Below are positions 33,700-45,578 of a DNA stretch of 64,000 bases, piece after piece. How positions within the stretch are numbered: the stretch's first letter is position 1; every line of letters starts with the position of its first letter. A program made the position numbers and the translations under genes. Under the pieces are notes generated by a model, which saw only the letters and a list, made by a program, of their open reading frames with translations, was not told the origin of the DNA and searched no databases. The stretch is from Rhyacophila brunnea (taxonomy: Eukaryota > Arthropoda > Insecta > Trichoptera > Rhyacophilidae), in NCBI GenBank assembly GCA_022495005.1, contig JAGYXB010000285.1, forward strand, positions 38,978 to 102,977, read 5' to 3'.

Positions 33700-34530
33700 T
33701 CCACCATAATAATACTTGCGATGCCGTGTGCTATGTTAAACTGCGCGTTGACGACCGGAGCTGCAGCGGACTTGGAATGCAGCACTTGCAAATTATCCTT
33801 CCATCATCAGTGTATCGGATTACCTGCTTCAACATTCAAAAAATGACCTCCAGCACCCGATCAAAATGGAAGTGCGGTAGCTGCAGTAAGTGTGATACCA
33901 CTAATACCCCTGCTAAATCTGTCGTCGGTTCACATAAATCACATGATAATCCCAGTTTGAGTGACATATTTAATGTAGTAAAGGGCATTCAAATTGACGT
34001 TTTGGAAATTAAAGATCTAAAAAAAAAGAAATCTTAGACATAAAAAAATACTTAAATTTTATGGACGAAAAATTTTTGTCCTTCGACAAGAAGTTTAAAG
34101 AATTTGAAAACAAAATTAACAAAATAACAAATTTAGTAACCCAGTTAAAAGCGGTCAAAATAATATGAAATGACCTTCAAGAAGAAAATAACAAAAATGC
34201 TCAGTGGGATCGTCTTCTTAATGTAGAAATAATTGGAATTCCAGAAAGAAAGGACGAAGACCTTTGAAAAATTGTCTCTATGCTAGGGGCCAAAATCGGA
34301 GTAGCTATTCCTCCCAAAGATGTCGATTATGTCTCAAGAATTAAGCAATTCACGCCCGTTCCGAACAAACCCAACCCCATTATATTAAGGCTATGCCGCA
34401 GGGATACAAAAGCTGAAATAATATCGGGAGCGCAAAAATATGAATCCGGCGGAAAAATGTTACATTCTGCCGATATCGGCATCACAGGATCATCACTCCC
34501 AGTGTACATTAACGAACATCTGACTAAATA
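33700..34530 (+). pseudogene. CR1-like LINE ORF1 protein, degenerate
   Basis: Reading across frames gives a Cys-rich start like a PHD/zinc-finger (CAVCY-like, then WKCGSCSKC) and a Lys/Glu-rich coiled region (FDKKFKEFENKINKI). A C-terminal block follows with LLNVEIIGIPERKDEDL, VSRIKQFTPVPNKPNPIILR and LPVYINEHLTK. This order is typical of ORF1 of CR1/Jockey-type LINEs in insects, a nucleic-acid-binding protein of the retrotransposition particle. At least two in-frame stops (after KAVKII and after ERKDEDL) and one frameshift make it non-functional. Confidence 0.7.
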
Positions 34531-34639
34531 AAACAAAATACTGCTGAAACTACTACCACTACCATCTACGCGGAACCGATTTTAAAACCAATCTGAGCGC
34601 GCACTTGGACAAAAGCTCTACCATATATCATTCTCATAC

Positions 34640-36110
34640 TGATGAAGTTTTTATTATGGTAGGAGATTACAATCTTCCAAATTTAGACTGGACATCATCT
34701 GATGACGTCAATTATCTCCATCTTGATTACAACAATGTTTATGTTTATGACACTCATATTTATAGTACCATATAATATATAGTTTATCAACAATGATTAC
34801 GTTTTGTACCAGTTTAACTGATTTTTTTCCTTCACGAACATGCATCAATTTAACTCTAAATGTAATATTAATAATCGTATTCTTGATCTTGTAATTTCTG
34901 ACATTAGTAACTGCGTGATTACCTCGTGTATTACACCCCTTACTCCAGAATACGCACATCATAAATACCTTATTATTAGTGTTAGTATAACCAAAAAGAA
35001 AACGTTACAAGCGGCTGTTCGTGAGACATATTTATTTAAAAATTGCGATTATACGAAACTCAAAAAGGATCTCTCCGCAGTATCTTGGGAAACTATTATG
35101 TTACCAAACATGAATATGGAAGATGCCTCGGCTTGTTTCTATGCTAAACTTTGGGAGTTGATTGATACTAACGTACCGAAAAAATGCATAACTCCAATCC
35201 ATCGTTATCCTCCCTGGTTTTCCAAACCCCTAATAAAAGTTATAAATGAGAAACTAAAGTATCATAAGAAATGGAAAAAGTACAGTAGTCCCATAGACTA
35301 CGAAACATTTGTCATTTTGAGAAAAAAGCAAAAACGCCTTGCTAAAAAATATTATGAAGACTTCATCTTACGGGCAGAAAAATCCATTAAGCAAAACTCA
35401 AAATGTTTTTGGTCATTCGTTAAATCCAAATCCAATGGGTCCAATATTCCCGGTGAAATGCTCCTCGATGAAAAAATTGTTTCAGATGGCAAATCTATAT
35501 GTAATTTATTCAATGACTATTTTAAATCTGTATTTATTCCGTCATCCTTACAAACAACTGTTTTGCAAGATGTTAGCACTATGATAATTAATTCAATAAT
35601 ATTCACTCCGTCATCAGTTCTTACATACATTATAAACATAGACATAAATAAAAACGCCGGTTGTGATCGTATTCCTCCCATTTTGATTGCTTCTTATGGA
35701 GAAGAATTGGCCTCCGCATTATCAATTTTATTTAACTTTTCTGTTAAAAGCGGATGTTTTCCTGATGTATGGAAGAAAGCATTAAATACTCCAATATTTA
35801 AAAGTGGGGACAAACGCGTCATTACTAATTACAGGCCGATATCCAAACTTCCTATTTTCGGAAAATTGTTAGAAAAGATCATTTCCGACCATATTTTTGC
35901 AGCTCTACGTAACTTCATCACACCAAATCAACATGGTTTTTACAGGAGACGCTCCGTAGAAACTAACCTACTCGAGTTCACTGATTTCATAGTTAATTCT
36001 ATGGGCAGTAAAACACAAGTGGATGCTATATATGGACTTCTCTAAAGCTTTAGATAAAATCAATCACTGCATATTACTTAAATAACTCTGGGCCCTGGGG
36101 ATTTATTCCG
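34640..36110 (+). pseudogene. CR1-like LINE endonuclease remnant and reverse transcriptase N-terminal half
   Basis: MVGDYNLPNLDW (about 34,655) is the endonuclease GD-N motif; the rest of that domain is deleted or scrambled. From 34,840 a 401-codon frame encodes the linker (RLAKKYYEDFILRAEKSIKQ) and the start of the polymerase: NKNAGCDRIPPILIASYGEE, KSGDKRVITNYRPISKLPIF, NQHGFYRRRSVETNLLEF. Motif A, YMDFSKALDKINH, follows after a frameshift at about 36,030. Sequence departs at about 36,118. Confidence 0.8.
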
Positions 36111-36117
36111 TTGGATT

Positions 36118-36890
36118 TCTTCATACATCTCAAATCGGTTGTAACGTTATTATTCACAGTCTTGTGTATAATATACGTTTTCAAACACTGGCAACTTCGT
36201 TGAAGATTGAGTTACATCGTCGGATTGGCAGGATTGCGCGGAAACATTTTTTAAGTTGGCAGCTTGCCTACGTGTGATTAAAAGGCGTACGCATTACTGT
36301 GAAGTCAGTCAAGTGTGGATCGCGAGGAAGGAAGGACGCTCTTTGGGCGGGCCGCTCGGCAGGCCGGCCAGCAAGATGGCGTCATGTGTACCCGGTATTT
36401 TATCGTATCATATTGTTTGAAGGACTAGATTCTTTGTTCTTAATTTTTAATAACCTCCCCCCCCCGTCACTCTGGTTGTGTTGATAGGTATTCTGGCATC
36501 TGGTTCGAAACTAATTTTTGTAACTTTTATAACGTAACTGCGGCTGTGTCCGCGTGTATCTTGTTTGTTTTACTGGTTTCAATAAACATGCTTTGGTGTC
36601 CATTTTGGAACATTCTTAAATGATTTTATTATTTTTCTTGACCTGATATGTCCCTTATGTTGAAATAAGACAGGAGAGGAGTCAGGCAAGATGGCGCCCT
36701 CTGATACTATAATTAATTGATTATTTTTCTTAATCCTAAGTGCTGAAACCTGGAAGATTTATAACCAAAAGACCACGTGGAAATCCACGACCTACTGTTT
36801 GTAGGTATTATAAACCTACGGGGATGGAATCCTCGTGTTATACCGCTTTTTATTGTTTTGTATTGAGCTAAGTCCGGATGTTTAAACGAA
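36118..36890. mobile_element. 0.77-kb foreign insertion in the CR1-like LINE
   Basis: LINE coding runs into WISSY (TGGATTTCTTCATAC) and resumes as YLFSHGR-like (CTATTTAGCCATGGTAGA). The inserted part is GC-richer, contains GGCCGGCCAGCAAGATGGCG, a C run, and AATAAA followed by GCTTTGGTGTCC. This could be a solo LTR, but I see no TG...CA ends or clear duplication. Class unresolved. Confidence 0.55.
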
Positions 36891-37901
36891 TTATCTATAT
36901 CTATTTAGCCATGGTAGAATCGTTTCACGGTCGCAAGCTGTTGCAATTAAAGGATTCGTCTCCAGTTTTATACACATTCCATCTGGAGCACCGCAGGGGT
37001 CCCACCTTGGTCCCTTATTATTCATATTATATATTAATGATATGAGCACCTGTTTTCTTAACTCACAATTTTCCATCTAGGCAGATGACACAAAAATATA
37101 TTAAAATATCTCTTCAGTCGATGATTGTATTGAGTTATAATCTGACTTAGGTAGACTGTATAGATACTGTCAACTGAATCACCTTTATCTAAACGTCAAC
37201 AAATGCTCGTCAATAACATTCTCCAGAAGTATGAACCCCATCAATACAGAATACAAACTAGGAGTCGAACCCTTGAAACACAGCTCAAAAATACGTGACC
37301 TGGGTGTTATAATGGATAATAAGATGAATTTTAACGCACATATCAATGAAACTATCAATAAAGCATAAGAATTACTAGGTTTTATTCTTCGGATCTCTAA
37401 ACTATTCAGATCACCTGATGTTCTGAAGGTTCTTTACTTCTCATATGTTAGATCCTGAGTTGAGTATGCCTCTATCGTGTGGAACCCACAGTACGTTACT
37501 TATATAAATCGGCTCGAAGCGGTGCAAAAGCGATTTCGCAAGCACGTTAATTGTAAAGGCTACTGTTATGATTTATCTAATTCTACTTCGACCGCTGCAA
37601 CTTTTATGGTACCATCTTTGGAAAGTCGACGTTCTACATCTGATCAATATTTTCTTTTTAAAATTATCAATGGTTTTGTTGACTCGCCAAACCTACTCGA
37701 AAGGGTGGGTTTCCATTGTCCATCAAGATTTACGCGAAACCAAACTTTGTACCGTATCAGTCGTAGCGGTTCTAATTATGCACAAAACTTCTTTATTCGC
37801 CGCTCTTGTTTAAATTATAATATGTATTTCTCCACCGTTGATCCTTTTAATAATTCACCTGTTTCATTTAAACATGCTATCTCCAAAATGTTGTATACAT
37901 A
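36891..37901 (+). pseudogene. CR1-like LINE reverse transcriptase C-terminal half
   Basis: Starts with SGAPQGSHLGPLLFILYIND (motif B) and a catalytic ADDTKIY preceded by a stop. Then YLNVNKCSSITFSRSMNPI, KIRDLGVIMDNKMNFNAHIN, ELLGFILRISKLFRSPDV and VEYASIVWNPQYV. The final 141 codons (37,477-37,902) are open and end LLYT-like at KMLYT. Several in-frame stops. The AT- and T-rich segment after it is the 3' untranslated region. Confidence 0.82.
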
Positions 37902-38349
37902 GATATATAATGAATTCACCTATACATATATATATATTCTTTTGTTTTTTACGTTACTTTTTTATTTTTCTTTTTTTCTTTTGTATATCATTTAATTATT
38001 CATTATTCTTTCTCATTTTTCTCTTTTTTCTCATGTAATCTTCTTAGGTAATTTCTTTATATTTAGGTTATTCGTACTCTCTATCTTGTTAGGCTTAACT
38101 ATATTATAATGTTTATATGGAAACTTTGCTGATTGCAATAACTTTTTATTATTATATTTTAAATTTCTGTAATCAATATGTAACTGTTTGTTTTCCTTAA
38201 TAAATGAAATAAAATAAAATAGTATTGGTGTTGGTATCTACTCCGGCGGTGGATAGGTGATGCTGATGAAAGACGGTCGTGGTTGTTCGTGACGATAGAG
38301 AAGTGAGAGTTACCGGAAACTTATAATCGAATAACCTTTCAATCAATTA

Positions 38350-38904
38350 TGGTGTCGAACAGGTGAAAAACTACATTTATCTGGGACAACAAGTGTCTAA
38401 AGATGGATATATTTGTTGAAATTGTTCGCGGAGTAAAGCTAGGCTGGAGTGCTTTTGGCCGCCTGAATAATGTCTTCAAAAATGACCTTCCACTGTGCCA
38501 AAGCGCAAAGCTTTCAACCAGTGTATGCTTCCTGTAATCACATATGCGTGTGAAACATGGATCTTAAGTAAAAGAGAGATCCAGAAACTTAGAGTAGCAC
38601 AACGTGGTATGGAGAGGTGCATGCTGGGCATTACGCAAAAGGACAAAAAGAGGAATGCATTGATAAGGAAGCAGACAAGGGTTTGCAATGTGATAGAGTT
38701 CATCAAAAGCCTCAAATGGAGATGAGCTGGATACATAGCTCGAAGAAAAGACCATCGTCGGACAAATTTTGTCATCCAGCGGTATCCAAGAGGTACAAAA
38801 CGTCCACAAGGTAGACCTAAAGGCCGCTGAATCGATGAAATGTTAAGTTCTGCGGAAGTACGTGGCAACGCAATGCACAGGACCGAGAGAAGTGGAAGCA
38901 GCTT
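38350..38904 (+). mobile_element. RTE LINE copy D, truncated at both ends
   Basis: Begins GTCGAACAGGTGAAAAACTA (EQVKNYIYLGQQV) and covers the C-terminal blocks YACETWILSKREIQKLRVAQ and RCMLGITQKDKK. It stops at GAGAAGTGGAAGCAGCTT, short of the ATG-rich tail. Frameshifts throughout. Confidence 0.85.
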
Positions 38905-40508
38905 ATAATATATATGCGAATATAATATGCGAACCAAGTTCACAAATCTCAATTATTAAAGTTAAATTACTTATTTGTTACGAAAGTAATCGACAGTATC
39001 AAGTTAGCTGCGAATCAGTCAGTTTTATACAAACGCAAGTTTGATACTCGTAGTATAATTATTCCGTTGCCTAGCATCGAATTTATTAATGTCGGCCATT
39101 TGTAATTCCTTACGTAAACAAACGATTAAACGTCAGAGTGACAGTTGTTACGTTAAAAATAAAAACAACGAAAAATAATTATATAATATAGAATATAAGT
39201 TAAAGTGTGTGTACTTATAGAAATAAACCAATGGCGCTCCAATAAGCGGCCCTTTTCTTGAGTGTGTAATTTAACAAGATAATTAAGAGCTAGCCGAAGA
39301 ATCTAAGTTATCACAAGTTTTGTTTTTGTTTTGTCACGCCAAAGAAGTATAACTTCGGACGCGCATACATAAGCACACGCACCGATTTTTTTTAATACCA
39401 TGTCGTTTCTGTTTCCTTTTTTAAATCGATTATTTGTATATTAAATTGATGTTATTTGTCACTCGTGACTCATATAGTCCAGTGCATAAGACCAGGAGGT
39501 ACTGAGTTCATTTCCTGGTGAGGTCACAATATATTTATGTGATTTTCTCAAATCCTGGATGTTTGTGATTGTTTTACTTATAATACTAATTACACTAATG
39601 TTTCATTACACTGCTATCATTGGGCCTCATAACATTTATTGTAGTGTTAAATAGAATATATATATATATACTTATATATATATATATTATAAAAATCTAT
39701 ACACGTATATTTTCTTTCAGTACACATGTATAGAATACACTGAATAATTATTATTCCCATGCTAATGCGACGTAACAAACATGCTGGTGCTAATTCGTTT
39801 GTATGTATTTCCTACTGACATCAAAAAATGAGTGAACACTATCCCATTCAAATACAGTCCACTAAATTATCAGCATACAATATTACGAAATCATGATCTT
39901 CCATCTATAATAAATCATAACACTGTGACTCTGATATTCAATCAACATCTTTATTACTAAGTGTGATCAAATACGCTATTTAATTTTACTTCTGAGCGCT
40001 AGCTGTATAACGAAAAATACAGACATTACTTTAGAATGTAATGAAGCATAAATCATTCTCTATTGACTTGTTAAGAGAAAGTTTAGTGACACAAATATGA
40101 GTGATGTTATGGATCACTTAAAACTTGTGTCGTTTTCTGAACACCTGATATCTGTTTAGAAAAATGAACAAACACCTACCTGAGATTTTCAAGGCTGTAA
40201 TAAATTATATCGGATCATCTTATAACAGGTTGTATGAATAGAAAGAAATGAGCGATTATTATTCTATTGTTTATCATAAAGACATTTATTATTTAATATA
40301 ATATACAATTTATAATAAATACTAAATTACAACCATTTTTTATCGAAATTTTTAATTTTTTTATAAAATAAAATTTACAAACAATCCCATAATTCATATA
40401 ATTTAAAATAATCTTCTGCTTCTTTCATATTCCATATAATATCACACTTATTATGATGAGCGCAAATAGCCGATGCGAGAATATTGGCGTTTTCCCTAGT
40501 CAAGGCCT
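38905..40508. other. Unannotated AT-rich DNA
   Basis: No gene recognised. Contains a (TA)n run at about 39,654-39,690. A stretch at 39,475-39,540 (AGTCCAGTGCATAAGACC, then GAGTTCATTTCCTGG) could be a SINE remnant. Confidence 0.45.
39654..39690. repeat. (TA)n microsatellite
   Basis: Two TATATATA runs separated by CT. Confidence 0.8.
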
Positions 40509-41139
40509 CAGTGACGTCCTTAGACAAAATGCCGCCCCGGGCAGCAAAACGCCGCCCCATTTTTTATACAATATTTTTTATCATCCTTTTTTGACTCTTA
40601 ATCATAAATACAATATAATTATTAAAATAAAATCATTAAAATAAAAAAAACTTTCCTGACCTTTTTTGTTGCAAAGTCAGTAACTATATCATCCAAATCT
40701 AATTTAAATGACATCTCTGCTTCAATAGACAATATTACGAGTCCACAGTTTCAGATATATTTAATAATAGTTACACCTGATAACTTCAAAAAAGAGTGAC
40801 TGGCAAAAATATTTGGATAAATTTTAAATTAGGTACTTACCTAAGTAGGTAACCTACATATAATTAGGAAATCTGCACGTGTCATTAATGTTTACCAAGG
40901 ACGTGATATCCAAGATAAATGGAAGTAAACTAGACATTCTGATATGTTAATTTTATTATTACAGTTTGTTTACAACCAGTGAGCTGATTTTTTTAATGGA
41001 AAGATATTTCCATCAATACTAAGCTTAGGTAGCCATCACTAAGTATATATACCTAATGATTCTTCTCGATTTGCCACCATTCAAGTAACTGCCGCCCTCA
41101 AGCGACTCTCAATCTACTTACCCCCACAGGACGTCACTG
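40509..41139. mobile_element. hAT-type element H3, 631 bp
   Basis: Ends CAGTGACGTCCT and AGGACGTCACTG are inverted copies. The 8-bp flanks CAAGGCCT (40,501-40,508) and CAAGCCCT (41,140-41,147) differ at one base, the duplication length of hAT transposons. GCCGCCC-containing subterminal motifs occur near both ends. The interior is AT-rich and non-coding. Confidence 0.8.
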
Positions 41140-41147
41140 CAAGCCCT

Positions 41148-41568
41148 ACATAAATAAATAATAATGTGAATGGGAATTAGTTTATATAGTTTTCCTCGAA
41201 ACCGGAATCCTGTTGGATACGGTACCGCGGGCGACGATGACGATGACGATAGTGAAAGAATTGATTATAGACTCTGCAAAGCGAATATGTACATGAAGTA
41301 CATCTTCTCTATACATGATACAACTGCCTAAACTGAAAATAGTCTCAATAATGATATTACAACCGTAATAACTATTGACTTTAAAAAATATATAATAATT
41401 TGTAAATAAAGATACCCTGTAAGGAAAACCCGTCATCTTTGATCCGGAAAAAAATATAAAAGACAGTAAGTAAAATTAAACCTTGTAATTACGGGGCGCG
41501 TACATTACCAATAACAAAAGTCCTCCAGATATATCTTCTTACATAATTATCATATAAATTAATTTAAG
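41148..41568. other. Unannotated AT-rich DNA
   Basis: No recognisable gene. A GACGATGACGATGACGAT run lies near 41,232. Confidence 0.5.
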
Positions 41569-41736
41569 TAAACGGCCACAGGGTCGCCTTAAAAGCCACT
41601 GGATTGACGAACTGGTAAAGTTCGGCGGAAATACGTGGCAGCGAATGACACAGTACCGAGAGAGTTGGAAAAGGCTTGGGGAGGCCTTCGTCCAGCAGTG
41701 GATTGACCCCGTCTGATGATGATGATGATGAATTTT
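41569..41736 (+). mobile_element. RTE-family LINE 3' end, diverged subfamily
   Basis: AACGGCCACAGGGTCGCC, CACTGGATTGACGAACTGG and TTCGTCCAGCAGTGGATTGA parallel the 3' coding end of copies B and E. The tail is TGATGATGATGATGATGA. Only about 165 bp was inserted. Confidence 0.75.
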
Positions 41737-41821
41737 AGTACCTATACTATAAAAACGAAACATAAAGTAAAGGATGTACGGGAAAATTAAGTTTCTATAT
41801 ATACTACTTATTGATTACTCC

Positions 41822-42412
41822 GACCGTGTCCTATCCTAATAGGATCATATTGCAAACTGAGAGCTATAGGGTCATAACTGAAAATAACATGATCTTGAGT
41901 AATTTGAGTTTGAACGGTAAATAATTTAACTACAATTTAATTAATTGCAGTAGACTGCTGATATTTTTTGTAATAGTTGCTGTAATATTTTTTAGGCAAA
42001 AGGGCCTCATGTAAGATAATGCCTCTAATATAGCTCTAAATTAAAATATTAAATATAAAATAACCATGGACACAATTGTGTAGGAGGCCACTGCTTCCAA
42101 GTAGCAGTTAATGCCATCTAGCATTAAAATAGTTTTTTTTTCTATTGAACTGCATTCATAAGTCATTTTTGGGTTTATTTGCAGTTATGACCCTATAGAT
42201 CGCAGTGTGCGATATGGACTTCCACAGAGTGGAGGTTTGTATTCACAGATTTTGTTTTTACGAGAAATGTTCGTCAGCCACTTGCTCAATCTATTAGGTC
42301 CATACTCTGACGCATACACAAATTGAAAAACAATATGTGTACACTTGCCAGATCCAGGATTCGAACCTGGGACCCACGACGCAATATGCCAATGCTTTAG
42401 CCGCGCGGCCAA
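41822..42412 (-). repeat. tRNA-derived SINE, family 1, split by a MITE
   Basis: The SINE 3' end (GTGTCCTATCCTAATAGGAT) is at 41,834-41,848. The rest resumes at 42,213 and runs to its head at about 42,412, with TTCGAACCTGGGACCCACGA on the plus strand (B box in complement). Removal of the 363-bp insert restores the order seen at 27,227-27,468. Confidence 0.78.
41850..42212. mobile_element. Mariner-type MITE, 363 bp, inside a SINE
   Basis: The terminal repeats are about 36 bp: TTGCAAACTGAGAGCTATAG at the left and TCGCACACTGCGATCTATAG as the complement of the right. Both continue GGGTCATAACTG. TA flanks both sides (41,848-41,849 and 42,213-42,214). Non-coding. Confidence 0.78.
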
Positions 42413-43319
42413 CGTCAATCTCTTAACCAGTCAAATTAGTGATTACTAGCCACGCACAATTCTATTACGCTACCGCGGCTAATGGGTTATCATTTTTTTT
42501 ATCGACAATCGAAAGTTTTAGATTGTATTAATCAGCTATTAAAAAAAGTTTAATTTTGAATATTTCTAACTACGAAAGTTTTACTTTTTTTAATTTGGGT
42601 AATTTTAAAGCAGTGGCGAACAATGTTAAACCTGTAGTTGACCATAAAAATAATACCATGACAATAATGGCTGTTATATCCGAGGATAGCCAGTCTGACC
42701 TCTTTCTATCATCAATGGTAAAGAGAAAATATCAAATTGAGCGTCGAAACTTAGTTATTATTGACACCATACAACAAGCACTTCACGCGAATTCACATTT
42801 TTTATATAAAAATACAAACAGTATTATAGAACACATCAAAAAGTGTATCCTTACTATTCGTCTGCGAATAAAAGTTGTAAAGAATTATTAATAATAGAAA
42901 CACTGATAATTCCATACATAGTAGGTACATAATAATAAAATTTTATTATTACTATCAAAAGTCCGAAAATTTTTAGAAAAGTTTGGTAATGACCAGATCA
43001 TTTAATTACTATTTATATTCCTGATATTATTGGCAAGGAATCACTTTTAATAAAGATATTTAAAATATTCATTTTTGTTCATTTAGATTGTTTATTTCAT
43101 ATCGGTTTTATTATGTAATGTTGGTAGACGTAGTTTTATATGGCAACAAAATGTATCCCAGAATAGCCTAGCGCGCCTGCCTTATCAACATTAAAAGTTA
43201 GCGCCTGGAATTCGAGTATAAAATCCCCCTGCATCCAAATCATCCTCTTCCTACTAGAGTCCAGTAAAAAGAGCCGCCAAATATTTTATTACGCCTTATG
43301 ATCTGTTAATTAATATTTA
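42413..43319. other. Unannotated AT-rich DNA with an orphan open frame
   Basis: A 111-codon frame (42,556-42,891, plus strand, ATG start) has no domain, signal or family I recognise, and its composition equals its surroundings. I do not call it a gene. A tRNA-like stretch at 43,150-43,225 may be a SINE remnant. Confidence 0.4.
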
Positions 43320-43640
43320 ATTACCACATTTAAATATCATGTTAATTATATCTAATGGCCAACTAATGCAAACGTGCCAGTCGCGTTGTCAGCACTAAAT
43401 GAGTTAATGGACATTCGAGCAAATTTGCGTTTTATTTAAATTATTATTAAAATGCATTTCCGCCATGAATTGTCAGTTAATTCACTGCTAAAGATGCGCC
43501 AGGCGCGTGGCCATTAGATCTAATACTTTCACTGCTGACGAGTTAATTACCACTTTTAATTTGCATGTTAATTGCTACACACCAGGCGTGTCTTTAGCAG
43601 TGACCGAGTTGTGGTAATCAACTAGTCAGCAGTGAATGAG
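43320..43640. repeat. Region of short inverted and direct repeats
   Basis: CACTGCTAAAGATGCGCCAG (43,480s) pairs with CTTTAGCAGTG (43,590s). TAATTACCAC also occurs twice, at about 43,320 and 43,546. Probably a decayed palindromic MITE. Confidence 0.4.
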
Positions 43641-44889
43641 CACAATAAAATAAATTATATCGGACCGGTGATAAGAGTGTATGGGCGTGGGTGCAAATGC
43701 GCTAGGTGTATGTTTTCCTGTAGTTGTATATTTCCTGGAGGTGTTTTTAAATTATATAATATATTCAATAAAGAACGTCACATTTCTAAATCTGGTGAAT
43801 TATTCATTGAATAAAAGAATTGTACTATTAAATTCACACATCAATAGAAATCTATCACATAAATTCAAGAAGAATACAAATACAGTGTTGGAGATATTGG
43901 TATATGAATTAATGCATCTTGTGAAAATTTGTCTGTATGCCATTTGTTACTATCTCGCTCAGCAGTTTGTATAATATTTTGAAGAAAAAACAACCGCACA
44001 GGGGAAATATTATTGGGAAAATATTTCCCGAGACGCAATAACAAAGGGGTTCCCGTGCGAAAGGAAATTGAGGAAAGACAATAATAAAAATGGAGAATAT
44101 CGGGAAATGGCAGTTTTCCCGAAGGCTCGTAGGGTAACACGTCTTGCCATTAGTCGTAAAGGGCAGAGAAAACTTATAAATGGGAATAAAAGGGACATTT
44201 ACGGAATTATTCCTTTCTATATTAAACCTTCGAGAACGCTTGAAAGGGACGTACTAATATTTCTCATATACTATCGTACCTATAACTTTGGCAGCTTTTC
44301 AGATGAATTGTTCACTGGAAGTAATGTTTTGATTAAGTAGTGATACTATTCATTTTTAATTAAATATTTGACTTCGTAGCCTACCCAATGACGCTAGAAG
44401 AAAAGCTTCCATCTGGGTATTATCAGATGAGTGGACAACGTTAAATTTTTTAGACACCAAGAAAACCATGACTCATAATGTGGAAGTAAGAATACATGTA
44501 GCGCAAAATTTTAGCAACTTACTACATCCAAGAATTTAGTAGCGCGCATATTATGTTAATCACTTGAAGGTGAGACATTTTTTTCCTACATCATCTGCAA
44601 CGTCTTCCCATCTGTTATTCTGACGTATAAGGTAACATAAAGAACATTAAATTTAGCGTCTTTAAAATATGTGCTAAGAATGCTCTAAGAGTAACATTTT
44701 CAAGATGCGTACTTCCTATTTATTTTCAATCTACTTGGGGAAGTGACAAAGAGCAACAAGGTAATATGTGAATTATGAGTGGTCTTGCCAAACTACGGAC
44801 TTTTTAAAGTCGCATACGATCCTCGAACACTGTGTGACCTATACAGATATTTTTTTACAAATAGTATGTTTTACACATTACACAGTATT
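43641..44889. other. Unannotated AT-rich DNA
   Basis: No recognisable gene. Open stretches at 43,681-43,974 and 44,068-44,340 carry no identifiable motif. A short palindrome, GGGAAAATATTTCCC, lies near 44,016. Confidence 0.45.
43762..43817 (+). repeat. 55-bp dispersed module, copy 2
   Basis: ATTCAATAAAGAACGTCACA, then TTTCTAAATCTGGTGAATTA and TTCATTGAATAAAAG. Same layout as the copies at 11,243 and 50,230. Confidence 0.6.
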
Positions 44890-45578
44890 TACACATAGCT
44901 CGAAGAAGAAACAATCGTTGGACAAATGAGGCGTCTAATTACAAAAAGCAACAAGTTCACAATTTAATATTTTCGGGAAGAACCAAATGGCAATTTGTTT
45001 AAGCCCAAAACTCTTAAATGTAATTAATATAGGCAAAATAAAATTGGATGTAGGGTCATTTGTACCTCACTTTTTAATTTACTCCGCATAAGGCACATAT
45101 TTCCATGGCACTGTCATGAGTTTACCAGATGCTACAGCATGGGAGACGCCCTTTACAATATTGAACGTTCCCTTATTGGTTGACTTAAACACGCGCAAAA
45201 TTAGCCAAGCTTTAAATAATATGAAACACGGACTTGGCTCTTTTTGTAATAAATCGAGACTTAAAATATTTTTTTCCTAGGGATATGTCGCGTTTTGGAA
45301 TTTATATATCAATTATACAAAGAATACGTGCGTATTTTTTTCTCAATTTTGACCAAATGTGGACTTATCGCTTTTTGGAATTAGACGCCTCAAATCTAGT
45401 CATCCAGTGGTATCCAAGAAGTACAAAACGTCCGCAAGGTAGACCTAGAGGCCGCTGGATCGATGAAATGATAAAGTTCTGCGGAAGTACGTGGCAATGC
45501 AATGCACAGGACCGAGAGAAGTGAAAGCAGCTTGAAGAGGCCTTCATCTAGCAATGGATAGATTCAGGCCGATAATGA
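44890..45578 (+). mobile_element. RTE LINE copy E, split by a 464-bp TIR element
   Basis: Starts ACACATAGCTCGAAGAAGAA (HIARRR), breaks after GGACAAAT, and resumes AAATCTAGTCATCCAGTGG. It continues KRPQGRPRGRWIDEMIKFCG to the 3' end with a GATAATGATGATG tail and poly(A). An open frame of 96 codons (45,234-45,524) joins insert and RTE sequence and is an artefact of the junction. Confidence 0.85.
44928..45391. mobile_element. 464-bp TIR element inserted in an RTE copy
   Basis: Left end GAGGCGTCTAATTACAAAAA and, as complement of the right, GAGGCGTCTAATTCCAAAAA: about 22 bp with one mismatch. AAAT is duplicated (44,924-44,927 and 45,392-45,395); uninterrupted RTE reads GGACAAATCTAG. The interior has no coding frame. 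This is a MITE of undetermined superfamily with the same TSD length as the 1,728-bp element at 10,094. Confidence 0.82.

Larger units (their letters stand above)
33690..38215 (+). mobile_element. CR1-like LINE, long but heavily decayed
   Basis: A two-ORF non-LTR retrotransposon: a zinc-finger/RNA-binding first protein (33.7-34.5 kb), endonuclease remnants (34.6 kb), reverse transcriptase (34.84-37.08 kb, with a gap) and C-terminus to 37,901. A 3' region follows, with a tail of (AATAAA)-type repeats near 38,200. Stops and frameshifts are frequent, and a 0.77-kb foreign segment interrupts it. A 5'-truncated second copy lies at 52,386-52,855. Confidence 0.82.

Noticed and set aside
36299..36484. 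61-codon frame rich in Arg/Gly as a protein
   Set aside because: Lies in the non-coding GC-rich insertion and has no supporting motif.
42556..42891. 111-codon ATG-initiated frame as a small host gene
   Set aside because: No recognisable domain, composition like its AT-rich surroundings, and no splice or promoter evidence.
45234..45524. 96-codon frame with RTE-like C-terminus and a novel N-terminus
   Set aside because: It crosses the junction of the 464-bp TIR element and RTE copy E; the fusion is accidental.
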